A stretch of 64,000 bases of DNA from Zygotorulaspora mrakii (GCF_013402915.1 NC_050722.1:1178001-1242000); one strand, 5' to 3'; numbered from the stretch's first letter, positions 39,369 to 51,092 are shown. The notes: generated by a model from the letters alone, not told the origin. Numbers and translations: made by a program.

Positions 39369-41160
39369 TTATGTCCTTTGACGCATTGGAGATTCAAGAT
39401 TCTTTTTTACAACAGTATAAGATTTTTTAGGCTCTGATCCCATTTTTGGTATCTCCAGTAGGCTTTATTTGGCAGAATCGTGGTATTCTCAGAAAAGGTC
39501 ACGCGAATAGAGAATCGTAAAGATGATGGCAGTAAATGGAATGATAAATTTAGATAACTATCTATCGACCGGTTTATGCAATGTACGAGGATTGCGCGCA
39601 TCTTACTATTAGTTTAGGTGTTACCAAATATGATTACCGGTTGTTTATAGGTTGTTTAACTGTAGATACAGCTCAGACAACCAGTACTGATGGAATCAAA
39701 TTGCTCATGCCTTAATTGTCTTATTTCAGAGAAAGTACCATTTAGATATTTGAAAGTATCGACAACGGAATAGTATTAGAAAGATCACAGCAATTTCCCC
39801 CTGTTCGCAGCCGAAAATGAACAGTAGGATCATACTTTTCAGTTGGAGAACGCTCAGCTGAAAATCAGCAGAGAAAATAACTTTTCCGCAATAAAAATCT
39901 GTCGAAAACGAAATGACATACACGTAGATTTGGATTCCGGTCAACACTTTGGAGGCCAAAAGATGAATGTTTATGTTCATGTTCATTGAAACTGGAATTT
40001 TAACAAAAGAATATTTCAGAATGAGTAGACTCTTGATAAAGTTCTTTCCAGGGCATAATTGATACAACAGAAGCAAAATATTTTTGGACGTCGGGAAATG
40101 GTTTCTTGTCAAGTATACCAACATTTTGTTCTTCTCATTTTAAATTTTATCCGTCTGGATACGTGTTCAGCCGCTGATTTTTTATTTGTTTTAGGATGGG
40201 CGTGTTGCTTTAAACCCAGAGTCTATTTTAAAAGCTTGAAACATTCCTCATATTTCATAACTAGTGTCCTGTAAGCAGCCGACGGAAAATGCATGTGCTC
40301 CACTAACGGAGTCAAACTGGGCTCTTGTGAAATGAAATAAAGGGACCTGCTAGAATATTGAAGCAAAAAGGAATTTGCCTTTGACGTTACATCGATACAG
40401 TTTTCCGTAAGAATAAATTCGTTCAAGAAAAAAGTGTTCTCACAGTGCAGTAATTCATTTAAATCTGAATCTGTGTATGGTACTAAGATGGATGCTTAGT
40501 TCACCTTACCTTTTTTACTAAACAACAAGAATAGGGCTTTTGAACTGAAATATCTTTAATTTCTATTATACATGAGACGTTCGTTTTGATTATGGAGGTC
40601 CAAACCAACAAGCGGAGGAAAATCAAGCTCTTAGATAAGATTACTCCATGTGGAAGACTAAGAAGTGTGATCAAAAAGAGCGAGTCGTTCATAATTCAGA
40701 GATTTGACTATGATTGGAAGAAAAGTTAAAAACACCAGATGTGTTTGACAGAATATATATGGACCTTCATAGTAGCGAAAGACTTTCTAAAGTTGTACCA
40801 TCTATGCGCAGATAAACATCAAAAAGCTATCCGATTGTGAGGAGCTACACTCAAAAAGTGCAATCTGTTGCATACATAAAGCTGGCATTCTTTTCAGATG
40901 TTCCCTATTCTTTTACTCACATTTGACTAAATTTTTTTCCTTTAGAGAATCCAATATTTACATTAGTCCAGGAATATTAAATAGTGACTTTTGTACCATT
41001 CTTCAATAAAACTACACCAGTGACTTTGAAATCGAAGACCTTTACAAGGAGCACAGGCTAATATTAATATAAATGTTGATATCAGGTTGTAGCGTGTTAT
41101 TGCTAATGGAAGCTAACAACACTACTACGTCTTAAACACTACTACATTTACAACGGACTA

Positions 41161-41285
41161 CGAAAAGCAAGAATCACACAATTAATAAAAACATCATAAA
41201 ACACTACAATTGCAACTGTAATTGTGTTTGGTTTTTGTCTTGTTTTGTTTTGTTTTGTTTTTTTAATGTGATTCTTGCTTTTTCG
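41161..41285. repeat. Inverted repeat with TTTTG-rich loop
   Basis: CGAAAAGCAAGAATCACA at 41161-41178 is matched, with one extra base, by TGTGATTCTTGCTTTTTCG at 41267-41285. The loop has AATT-rich sequence and a (TTTTG)n run at about 41236-41258. Flanking TGTTGATATC (41074) and CCCAACA (41347) resemble the TG...CA ends of a yeast LTR, but there is no target-site duplication. Confidence 0.7.
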
Positions 41286-42004
41286 CATGTGTTAACATCC
41301 GGCCTGTTTAATTATGCGCCGATAAAGAAAAAACAATCATCCCAACAAAATATAAATTCTGATATAAATCTTCATTTTTTTTTACCATCTAATAAATGGA
41401 GAGGTCAAGTCTGCCTCTAGAATGCTAGTATATTACATACTATTGCCTTCTCTTTGCCTTCGTTTCTTGTCATCAATTACTTTAAATCCTCGATGACGTC
41501 TTTAACGTAAGTACGAAGAGGACCGACTTCAAACTCTGTATTTCAACTAAATTATCAGTTACCTGTGCAAGAATACGGTATTACACAGTCTCGTACGGCA
41601 TTCGGAGGTGAAGTAAAATGAAACATTTGTTTTTGAAATAATTTTGTGGGAGAAAACCTAATTTGAATAGAGCACTTGAAATGGTAAGTAAGAACATTTC
41701 TATAGCTCGAGACAGCGTGAGCAGGTTCATGTTCAGGCAACTACCAATTCTAGACCCATTTGGTCTCATACCGACCCTGAGAGATTTCGAAGAATCTCTC
41801 ATAGTCAGACAAGTAACCGGTTTTATTTCTTGGTTACATTGAAAAATGCTCCAATACTACCAATCAAGCGCTAATGAATTTAAGACTATTTATATGACAG
41901 AATTCACTAATTCTGCTCGTTGAAGTGCTCTTCCAAGGCTGAATAACACTGCCCAGTCGCTGAACAAGAACAACCATTCAGGATAGTACCAGCCAGACGT
42001 ATAA

Positions 42005-42018
42005 CCCCCCCCCCCCCC
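42005..42018. repeat. Homopolymer C run (14 C)
   Basis: Fourteen consecutive C just downstream of the relic at 42070-43143. On the minus strand it is a G run, like those in the 308-bp repeats at 54.5 kb. Confidence 0.9.
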
Positions 42019-42069
42019 AAATCTTTCAACGCTTAATATATGCTTTTTTCTATTCTTTTCCTTATGCTT

Positions 42070-43143
42070 TCAATGCAGATCATCATGGTGCATGTCTTGT
42101 GAAGATGCACCAGAAATCAACCTTGGCGTAACTTTAAAGCGCGATTTAGAGATGAACTGTATTTGGGGTTCGTATTTTGATACCATGGAGACGTAGGTCA
42201 AGCATAACTCGTATAGCTTTCTAAGATTGTCCAAAATGATTTGGTCAACTCCGCTGTCCATTGCTCCTAATACGAAATTGAAACTAAAAAAAATGCATCA
42301 GGCAATTTTCAGACCAACTATATCAAGAAAGCGTTTTCTTGATTCAACTTTGTTTTATGGTCCACTCGATGTAGTTTGTAGAAGAAATGCTATACTTTGC
42401 TGATTTCACATTTTAGCTGATTGAGGACTTAATTCATTTTCAAAAAGCACGGTTAACTCTCTCATGCTGCCACGTGCACAGGTTTCAAGCCCGCTCGATG
42501 AGGGTTTCTCTCAAGGAATGAGAAGGCCTCTATCGATAAGAAAGACTCCTCACGGATCACGACAATCTGGATCGCTATTGAATCCGGGGCCGCCGCCATT
42601 CAGCATACGACTAAAGGCGCAAGAAATATCAAAAAAGAGCGGGTGATGATGTCTTGATGGGATGTAACTCGTTGGGGTGAATTTTAGGAGATTTATGTGC
42701 GTTCTAATTCCATAGTTCATTTCAAAAGAGTCCAAAAGTGATTGTTTTTCATGACACCACTCGTACATCAGCGAACGGAGCTCTCTGCGTATCTTGACAT
42801 AAATAGCGAAGAACACCTCTTTCAGAGCGTTCTCTTCCCAGCTTATCGTTTGCAACAGAAAATCTAAAGGCTAGTCTTTTGGAGCCAGATCGTTTGGCGG
42901 AATAGCTCTAGTCACGGAACATTTAACAACGACAGAATTTGCACTTGATGCATAGTAGACACCGTGACACTTTCGTTCGGCTTGTGGGTGCGCTAGTAAG
43001 CGCAATACATCTTTAAAAATCAGTTTTACTCGCGTTGAGCTATGTTGATCGTCTTGTCGGAGATCGTGTTTTACCAAGTAACGGACACTTGCTTCCGCCT
43101 GCACGTTCAGCCTCCACAAACCTTCTCTACGCCAGAAGAACCA
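42070..43143 (-). pseudogene. Decayed protein gene in one minus-strand frame
   Basis: A single minus-strand frame from about 43143 to 42070 (about 358 codons) has only six internal stops and reads like protein between them. In order it contains VRYLVKHDLRQDDQHSSTRV, FKDVLRLLAHPQAERKCHGV, LKEVFFAIYVKIRRELRSLM, SMRELTVLFENELSPQ and VDQIILDNLRKLYELCLTYV. Random AT-rich sequence would show many more stops. No start codon is seen. I do not recognise the family; a regulatory protein or transposase is possible. Confidence 0.5.
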
Positions 43144-44144
43144 TCAGAAAAATAAAAACATCAGCTGGACTTTCACCTGCGAAAAATAAGAACACGAATT
43201 ATTGATAACTACGTTACTCACATATGAACTTGATGGGAGTAGATTCATATTTAGCCATTCCTTCCATGACTATCCAAAATAAGATTGCTAGGCACTCACG
43301 GATGTTACACACGAAGTACAGATTTGCAAAGGCCTCCGAGGCCAACTAAACAGCTTTGCAAGCATGCGGCTAAACAAATCTCACTTGAAGTAATGATTGA
43401 TACCCCGTCGCTATTACAAAGTCCCCACTATATTTCAACAAGCTCAACACCGAATTTGCTGAAGCTAACATTTCGATGCCTTGATGACCACCTTTACATT
43501 AGTACGACATCTAGGACTGTAGTACCTATTTGGTCCAGCGCTACCTGTATGCGGAAGTCGATTTCGAGAAAACACAGGCGCGGCAAACACAACTATACAG
43601 GCATCCGTCAACAATGGTGCTCTCGCACGTATAGAATGAGCTGAAAAAGCATAATAGTAAGTTACCTAAAAGGCTTACGAACACGCAAGGAGATAAGAAA
43701 GGTGTTTTGCCGTAATGCGTCATGTAATTGAGCAATTAAGGAAGTGAAATTTTCTAGCAAGCACCCCCTCCTCCCTCGTTAGTTATAGTGTGCTCGTCCG
43801 CAATCTTGTAAGAAAAAAGTTGATCTAGATGGTAAATATCAATATCCTTGCCGTTTCATGTGAATATCGAATTTCGATAGTGTCCTGCGGAAATATAAAA
43901 GTCCTTTGTTGACTTCAGCTGCTAAGAGGAGTAAAAGAACTCATGCGGCAAAATGCTTGCTATATAGACAATGGAATGCATTGTTTCTAAAGCAGAGAAA
44001 TCAAGGGGTCAATTCCAGAATCTAGTTCGCAGTTTTATATAAGGGCCGTCGAATTGCATTCATGCTGCTTAGACGCATGGAAGGAAACCTGACTTCGCTT
44101 GCAAGCTCAGGAAAAAAACCAGGAGAAAACAGGGTAACGATAAG
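43144..44144. promoter_or_regulatory. Upstream region of the D-lactate dehydrogenase gene
   Basis: About 1 kb without a convincing gene. The last few hundred bases must hold the promoter; TATAAAAG at about 43896 and TTATATAA at 44035-44042 are TATA-like candidates. Confidence 0.4.
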
Positions 44145-45146
44145 ATGAGAATTGCAGTATACAGTGCGCAAGATTTTGATAGAGAGACGTTCTGTAGGGC
44201 CAACAAAGACAAGGAGCACGAGTTTCTATTCCACAATGAATTGCTGGAGGAGAGCACAACTTCGCTAGCCGAGAGTTGCGAGGGTGTGTGCATTTTTGTG
44301 AATGATGATGCAAACGCCAGAATTATTGGAATGTTGGCTCTGAAAGGTGTTAAGCTTATCGCTCTGCGTTGTACAGGTTACAACAATGTGGATCTGGAGG
44401 CTGCAGGTAAATATGGTATCACTGTGGTTCACGTTCCTGAGTATTCGCCTTATGCAATTGCGGAGTATACCGTGGGACTGTTGCTTGCAATCGTAAGGAA
44501 GATCAATCGGGCCTGGATGAGAGTTAGACTAGATAATTTCAGTTTGAACGGGTTAGTCGGGCAGGATCTGCACGGGAAAACAGTAGGTATAGTCGGTACG
44601 GGGCGTATTGGCGCTCTCGTTGCCAGGACTATGAAACTGGGTTTCGACTGTAATGTTGTAGCCATGGATGTCAAAAAGAATCCGGATGTAGAGGCAATCG
44701 ACATTCCGTACGTTGAGCTGGAAGAGCTCATCAGAACGTCGGATATTGTGTGTCTTCACTGTCCAATGAATAGCAAAACGCGTCATCTCGTCAACATGGA
44801 AACGATCAAGTTGTTCAAAAAAGGGGCCACTCTCATCAACACTAGTCGTGGTGGTCTAACTGATGCAAAAACATTGATATACGCAATTGAAGAGGGTATC
44901 CTGGGAGCTTTGGCATTAGATGTGTACGAAGATGAAAAGGATTTGTTCTTCAGGGATTTTTCCAGTTATGTTGTCAAGGATGCTAATTTTCAAAGATTGA
45001 CCGCGTTCCCTAATGTCCTTTGTACGGGTCACCAAGCTTTTTTCACTACAGAGGCTCTGGATTCCATTGCAAAGACAACGTTAATTAGTATTAAGAAATT
45101 TGAAGAAGAAGAAGACTTGCCAACGAAACTCGAATACAAAGGATAA
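44145..45146 (+). CDS. Bacterial-type NAD-dependent D-lactate dehydrogenase (LdhA family)
   Basis: The 333-residue protein matches the fermentative D-LDH of bacteria such as E. coli LdhA (329 residues) along its length. It has CEGVCIFVNDDANAR, ALRCTGYNNVDLEAA, the NAD-binding VGIVGTGRIGALVA (about 148-161), catalytic Arg about 234 in NTSRGGLTD, Glu about 264 in DVYEDEKDLFF, and His about 296 in TGHQAFFTTEA. It should interconvert pyruvate and D-lactate in the cytosol. S. cerevisiae has only flavin-type D-lactate dehydrogenases, so transfer from a bacterium is the likely origin. A decayed second copy lies at 50836-51070. Confidence 0.92.
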   Translation: MRIAVYSAQDFDRETFCRANKDKEHEFLFHNELLEESTTSLAESCEGVCIFVNDDANARIIGMLALKGVKLIALRCTGYNNVDLEAAGKYGITVVHVPEYSPYAIAEYTVGLLLAIVRKINRAWMRVRLDNFSLNGLVGQDLHGKTVGIVGTGRIGALVARTMKLGFDCNVVAMDVKKNPDVEAIDIPYVELEELIRTSDIVCLHCPMNSKTRHLVNMETIKLFKKGATLINTSRGGLTDAKTLIYAIEEGILGALALDVYEDEKDLFFRDFSSYVVKDANFQRLTAFPNVLCTGHQAFFTTEALDSIAKTTLISIKKFEEEEDLPTKLEYKG

Positions 45147-46754
45147 GCGGATCAGCTGCTATCACTTCCCTATGTGTTATCTTTATAGTGCAATACACTT
45201 TCATTATTGTATAATATGATGAAGGAAAATTAGCTCTTGCGGGGCGCGTTTATAGGATGTAAGATTGAATTGGAGGGGTGGTTAGATATAGACGGGTGAC
45301 CTCCTGTAACTGCTAATACCAACTGTTTCACTCCCCGTAACGAGAGACCTGTCTCACGATATACTCTGTATATACTCTGTATATACTATCTTTTCACAAG
45401 GATTTTCGGGATCCCGAAGCTCTCTCTCTGTGCGAAGACCAACCTCAGTGAGGAAGCCAGTCCATATGGGAAAGAAAGCTAAATGCTTTTTGTTTTTGAT
45501 ACCTACTTTTGTCTGCAGGTTGCGTATAATTCTGTGGATGCACCAAATATGCTGCCATAAGGGGAACATGAATTGAAAAATTTGGTTAGTTCTCCTCGAT
45601 TTCGATATTCGAGACACCAAGAAAGCATGAAACAGAGATACAACCTCCTTTCCATACCTTTACTTCAGGTTTCGTAGTCAATGTATGTCCTTGTAAAATA
45701 TCTATCGCTTTTGCTTTGCCATGTAAAGTTTGATAGTGCATTTTTTTCGGCAGGAGCAAGTTCAACAGTCAGAGTTTTCCAGTTCACATCATAGTCTCTG
45801 AAACCTAAGACGTGCTGCTGAACTAATCGAAACCAATTTTTACGGATCAAGGCCGTGTTTTAATAAAATTTGGAATAAGAAAGTAGTGCAGAAAGCTGGG
45901 GGGCCCGAGAGCACATACCCAAAGCGGAAGTTCATGTCCCTACCTGGATATCTCAAGGCTGTTTCAAGCTATGAATCTAGCATTTTGTATGATTATACTC
46001 CGACGCTTGTCTGGTTTGAGGCTGATTACTTATTGTGTTCTACAAACAATCCTGTCAGTTGCAAGTTTTTGTAACGTCACAGTTTTCAAGAGTTTTTTTT
46101 CACTTTATAATTTACTTCAAATCTTAGATGATGATGACGCGGATTAATGATGGTCAGTGCCCACTGTGAGGTACCTTCCTAGTATGCCGCCAATGCCTGA
46201 ATGTGTTAAGATCTTGTGCCGAACTTATATGAGATAAATGTATCATCAGTATAATTTGGTCCGCTCCAGGAGGAAAGGGTCTCGATTCTGATTGTTTTGG
46301 AGACTCTTGAAATGTGATCTAATAAATGAGGCACTCGATAACCATATGTTGTATGAGAGTATGGTAGCCGCCGACTTGCATATAGCCTCGTTTTTACTAT
46401 CCATATGATTGTATTACACTCAACTCTATTGTTTGGTTCTTTAAATGCTGATCGGTCATCAGTTATTGTTCGCTAATGTGGATTATAACAAATACAGTTA
46501 TAAAAAGCATGTATCTCTTTAGACTAGGATGAAGAGAGAACTAAACCTGTAAAGTCACCTAATCTTTACTTGACTTCATGGTAGTCCGCATAAAAAGTCA
46601 CAGTACCCTTGAACAAACAACAAAAAAGGAGTCAATTTATTGCTTGCGCAGATTTTCACAACCATCCTACAATCATAGCTATTTAATGGCCTACTAAGTG
46701 AAAATAAAAAAATGTATGAATTTGGAAAGTATGTGAATCCTTAAAGCGTGAAAG
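45147..46754. other. Gene-poor stretch
   Basis: About 1.6 kb with no supported gene. Protein-like fragments occur at 45665-45850 (minus; DYDVNWKTLTVELAPAEKNA) and 45866-46074 (plus; FMSLPGYLKAVSSYESSILY), overlapping little and lacking starts, so they may be relics. ATACTCTGTAT is directly repeated at about 45359-45381. Confidence 0.35.
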
Positions 46755-47237
46755 TTAATCCACAGATAGTGAGGTGTTTTCCACATGTTCTTTGAATTTT
46801 TCGTTGAATAAAGAGAAGCCTTTCTGGGTATCTTCACCGATGAATTTAAGAAGTGGCCATGCGAGAAGTCCAGTGAACTCTTCTGACTGAATAAAAGAGG
46901 TTTTAGTCCCATTTTCGATAGAAACAAATTCAAATTTGTGCTCGCCAGCAAAAATTGAATCGAATATTAGCTTACCTTTCCACCGAAAACGCTGCTCTGA
47001 GTTTTCCAGAACTACCGGATCGAATATGTTCTCTTTCTGTGAAACGGGCAAAATGATTTTTACTTCTAAAGTGTCACCGGAAAGGATGGGGCTATCTGGC
47101 GCCTTGTTTGGGGTTGTTACCTTGATGGATTGAATGAACAGCGACCTCCAAACTGAATAAGCTGCAAAGTCCAAAAACGCCCTGCGGACAGTTTCCACGT
47201 CTTTATGTATAACTATTGAATCCTGAAGAATTACCAT
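46755..47237 (-). CDS. SRPBCC-superfamily (START-like) small protein
   Basis: The 160-residue protein looks like a single SRPBCC/polyketide-cyclase-like domain. It starts VILQDSIVIHKDVETVRRAF, a typical first strand and helix, has KIILPVSQKENIFDPVVL and RFRWKGKLIFDSIFAGEHKF mid-strands, TKTSFIQSEEFTGLL, and ends with the long C-terminal helix (KGFSLFNEKFKEHVEN). The fold makes a hydrophobic cavity for a small lipid-like ligand; no ligand or reaction can be assigned. It is complete, with its own promoter region of about 700 bp, in the accessory part of the window. Confidence 0.75.
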   Translation of the reverse strand: MVILQDSIVIHKDVETVRRAFLDFAAYSVWRSLFIQSIKVTTPNKAPDSPILSGDTLEVKIILPVSQKENIFDPVVLENSEQRFRWKGKLIFDSIFAGEHKFEFVSIENGTKTSFIQSEEFTGLLAWPLLKFIGEDTQKGFSLFNEKFKEHVENTSLSVD

Positions 47238-47944
47238 TGCCTACTGTAACAGCTTCGTAAACAGTCTGGTTTCAAAAAAACCTTCTGTGACCATTAAATC
47301 ACGTCCAAATTTATATAGCACTTCACCAGAATTTTTATCACATGTATAGTTTTCATTTCCTTTAGAACAATAGACAAACTGTGCACACACTATCAATACA
47401 AGCTAAAAAGTGTTCTTTATTTCCGTCGAATGTCTTTTTTTTTTCTCATGTCCTTTTTCTGCCTAAAGTGCCTTATCATTTTTCATTGAGAACTGAAATC
47501 GATATATGATAAATGATTCCAATCATAGTATGAATACAAAGCAAACGGATCATTAACTCAAGTGAAGCAACGTAGTTATGTCTTTATGATTTCTAGGGTG
47601 TTGAATTTGGCTCATCCAACGTGCTCCTAGAGAAATCTCCAAGTCTTATTAATTATTCGTGTTATATGTCTTCATTGTCATTGTTTAGTGCTTTTTGACT
47701 GCGGTAGATACTCTTGATAAATATAATATGTTAACACAATAAGGATGCCTATTTAAAAAAATTTTGATGAAGATAGATCAATTGCTCTTTTTCGGTGTGT
47801 ACTGCAAAATTTACGTCATTCTGTTTGCTTTCACTTATTTTTCTATTCGGTGATTATGGCAAGGTCCAATATATGTTTGGAGCACTTTACGACTATGCGG
47901 GGACTGGTATATCCTCTGCAGAAGTGAGAAATCATGATATCAAA
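47238..47944. promoter_or_regulatory. SRPBCC gene promoter and aminotransferase 3' flank
   Basis: 707 bp between two minus-strand genes. TTTATATAG near 47310 could be the TATA element of the SRPBCC gene. No other feature is seen. Confidence 0.35.
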
Positions 47945-49087
47945 CTATGCTTCATCGAACCACTCCGTATACGCTTGCTTCAGAAGTGGAAGCCCGCTAA
48001 GCAACTCTTCTTTTGAGTTTCCGTATCCTATACGGATAGTTCCCGGTTTTCCAAAGGTTTCACCAGGAACACAAAGCACTCTATGTTTCTCGGCAAGTTT
48101 TGAACAGAATTTGAATGTGTCAGAGACACCGTGAATTTTTATCAAGCAAACAGCACCACCGACAGGGATATTGTAAAAGGAGAACTTATCAGCATTCTCA
48201 TTTACAAAATCGTTGAGAACTGACAAGTTTTCTCTGCACAACTTGAGGTTGTGTTTTAAAACTTCTCTGTAATTCTTCAAAATATATTGTGAAACAAAGT
48301 CATCGATTATGGATACTGATATCGTATTATAGTCTCTTCTAGACGCGGCTTTGCTCAAGAAGTGTTTATCTTGTGAAACTACCCAGCCTAATCTCAAACC
48401 AGCAGCAGAAAAGGCCTTTGACATCGAGCCGGTTATGATAGCCTTCGGGTTCATCTGGCAAAGTGATGGTGTCGTGTCGCATGAATGAAAGAGAGGACTG
48501 TAAACCTCGTCACATAAAACATGAATATCAAGGTCAGCGGCTAGATCAGAAATTTGTTTCAAAACGTGGGGCGGAATAACACAACCCAAAGGATTGTTAG
48601 GGTTATTGATCACAATCAATGTAGTTGTTGGTCTTACCAAAACCTTCAGTTTTTCAATGTTCGGCAGGAAATCGTCTGAAGCCTCTAGATCCAGTAAATC
48701 GACTTCCGCACCAAACATTCTCGGAACACTGCTCAGTTGCTGATATGTTGGAGCAACACAAATAACATGATCTCCTGGACCAGCCAGAGCATAATTGACC
48801 AGAAAATTTGCACCGATAGCACCGTTTGTAATAAGCACATTGTCTTTATTAAGTTCTATATCTTCACTGGAATACAGAGAAGCAACCCGCGAGCGAACTC
48901 CATGTGAGCCTTTAATGGAGCCGTACGTAAATCTGACCGAACGGTCGAACTCAACACGTTCGCCTGTGATTCTTTCAAAGTCATTTAAGCTCAGAGAGTG
49001 GCAGCAAGTTTCTCCAAGATTGTAACTCACGCACTCTTCATACGCGTCCATAAAACGTTCGACAGCAAACAATTCTTGATATGGCAT
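47945..49087 (-). CDS. PLP-dependent aminotransferase, class I/II fold
   Basis: The 380-residue protein is a fold-type I aminotransferase. It has the cofactor motifs ITNGAIGANFLV, NNPNNPLGCV (Asn), LCDEVYSPLF (Asp and Tyr), the Schiff-base Lys about 226 in GSMSKAFSAAGLRLGW, and the carboxylate-binding Arg in PGTIRIGYGN. It lacks a targeting signal, so it is probably cytosolic. The substrate cannot be read from the sequence. It is not one of the core yeast aminotransferases I recognise (Aat, Bna3, Aro8/9, Alt), so it may be an accessory or transferred gene. Confidence 0.85.
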   Translation of the reverse strand: MPYQELFAVERFMDAYEECVSYNLGETCCHSLSLNDFERITGERVEFDRSVRFTYGSIKGSHGVRSRVASLYSSEDIELNKDNVLITNGAIGANFLVNYALAGPGDHVICVAPTYQQLSSVPRMFGAEVDLLDLEASDDFLPNIEKLKVLVRPTTTLIVINNPNNPLGCVIPPHVLKQISDLAADLDIHVLCDEVYSPLFHSCDTTPSLCQMNPKAIITGSMSKAFSAAGLRLGWVVSQDKHFLSKAASRRDYNTISVSIIDDFVSQYILKNYREVLKHNLKLCRENLSVLNDFVNENADKFSFYNIPVGGAVCLIKIHGVSDTFKFCSKLAEKHRVLCVPGETFGKPGTIRIGYGNSKEELLSGLPLLKQAYTEWFDEA

Positions 49088-50835
49088 CTTCTCGAGCTCT
49101 TGATTAGATTTCTGATCTACTTTAAGAGCACGACATCTGATTTGCTTTCTTGAACTGATCCAGATGGTCTTATATATGCATTGCGCAATTATCAGATCAT
49201 TGTAAGTAGGATATTATCATCACAGTAAAAAACTAGAACGCACGCGCGAGATCGGAACAATTAAGAATTACCAGTTCAGTAGCTCATGGGGACGAATGCA
49301 TCTGACTACATATGAAGCTATTATCCATTTAAATTTGCAGTTTCATCATGCTACAACAAATAGCGAGTAAATGGAATGATGAAAGATAATTGGTGTGTTG
49401 TCTGCTGTAGGAAATGGATCCCATATATACAACGTACATTATCTGCAAGTGTAATTTCCTGTTCAAGTAGTTTATTGTGAGAGGAAAATGGTTATCTACA
49501 TAACTTAAGAATTTCCTCGGAGCATTCGACTTGCGAAACCTGCTTCATCGTCATTCGATCATTTTCCATAATGTAAGGAAGGGCCACATAACATACCTGG
49601 CGTATAGTATAAGTCATAAGCGAACGGCACCTCAATAAGCCATAGTCACTAACTCGTTTTAAGTCCCAGAACTGTGAATGAACGAAAAATCTGTACCGAA
49701 AGAAGAAAAAACATGATGTGATCGATATCTTATTCAGTTACTCAAGTAAATCTTATTCGACATCACCAACATCCCTTGAATATTCGAGATGTCTAATTAT
49801 GAGCTTCTGCCTCGTTTTTGCCTTATCGCATACACCGCCTTTCAGTACCTGTCTACCTTAATGGCCAAGCAAAGAAAAAAATGTATGAAAGAAAAAAAGG
49901 AAACCACAGGATGCAAGAAGAATGCTGAAAAAACACCGTATAAATGAAGAAGACATACCATAACTTTAGTCAAATTGGTGGGATGAAAATGCTACATCAA
50001 AACGTAATCAAAATATACTCTGACTATCAAATTCCAAAACAAATAACATTTTCATTAGATGCATCGTGTATTTCGTGGGAGATTTTTGTCTAACGTCTTA
50101 TAACGGCCCCAGTACGGGACTTGTCATCAAATAGTGGATACGGTGCTATCGAAACTCCAGAATGATGCAATCAAATGAAAGCAATGTGAAGGAAGGCAAC
50201 TGATCTCATAAGAGGAAAGCATGGTTGTGTGTGAGGTATTGGATGCCAACCATCAATGCCGACTTGGCATCTGACGCCGTACTATTTCAGTCTATTACAT
50301 GATTTTTGCAGATAATAAAAACGTTTGCTTTTGGAGCGTTTGACGCTATATTGATGTTGAAAATAAAATATTTATTTTCATTTAAGAGATGTTGAGGGGG
50401 TAAGTCACCTTTGGAGTTGTCCATACTAATCGGGTCGAACATTGATAAAGGAAACGCCATATTTTTACAGAAATATTTGGAGCCCACAATTTCATATATT
50501 ATACATAAAATGAACATTAGGGTAATTTAAATTGGATATCCGGAAAAAATGGAAATGTCTATAACTGACAAATTACACGTGTTGAACCATGACAGAGAAA
50601 GACGGGAAAGAAACTCTTAACCTTATCAATTCGTAACTCATGCCGCCACAGGAAGATCTTTGAATTGCAAATGTCTGGCGGTAGCTTGTCAAGTGCTCTT
50701 GTCAAGTGCTCTTGCCAGAGCCATCCAACGGGTCAATGCGGGTTGCACATGTGATACTCGAGTAGCAAAGTCAGATATCAAATGAGTACTTCGAGGTAAG
50801 CTCTTGTTCACCTTTTTTTTTCCTTTGAGTATCTT
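49088..50835. other. Gene-poor stretch upstream of the aminotransferase
   Basis: The first few hundred bases form the aminotransferase promoter. A minus-strand frame at 50287-50517 has a plausible protein segment (MDNSKGDLPPQHLLNENKYF) but no recognised relative. A short direct repeat of TCAAGTGCTCTTG occurs at 50689-50713. Confidence 0.4.
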
Positions 50836-51070
50836 TATACCGACTGTTTTTCCATGCAAGTACTGCCCAACTAACCCTTTCAGAGCGAACTTATCCAGTT
50901 TAACCCTCATCCACGTACGATTGATTTTCCTTACGATCGCAAGCAACAATCCCACAGTAAACTTTGCCATTCCATAAAGTGAATACTCATGAACATGAAC
51001 TACGATGGTACCGTATTTATCAGCTAAATCCACATTGTTTTAACCTGGAAAATGAAAAACGCAGAACGAG
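50836..51070 (-). pseudogene. Relic of a second D-lactate dehydrogenase gene
   Basis: On the minus strand this segment reads DKYGTIVVHVHEYSLYGMAK, LLLAIVRKINRTWMRVKLDK and KGLVGQYLHGKTVGI, parallel to residues about 75-151 of the intact D-LDH at 44145. The upstream edge (to about 51070) has a short insertion. The downstream edge is lost exactly where the NAD-binding GTGRIG motif should begin. No stops interrupt the retained part, but the catalytic Arg, Glu and His are gone, so it is non-functional. Confidence 0.88.
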
Positions 51071-51092
51071 GATTGTTACTAGGCAAGCGAGT

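Larger units (their letters stand above)
37785..42069. other. Long gene-poor stretch
   Basis: More than 4 kb without a supported gene. The first several hundred bases are the amidase promoter. The rest is AT-rich with short random frames, an inverted repeat at 41161-41285, a direct repeat ATGATTCGATCG twice near 39053-39080, and a G run at 39359-39368. Confidence 0.5.

Noticed and set aside
39726..40124. 132-residue minus-strand ORF
   Set aside because: Low-complexity, AT-driven composition with no motif; likely chance.
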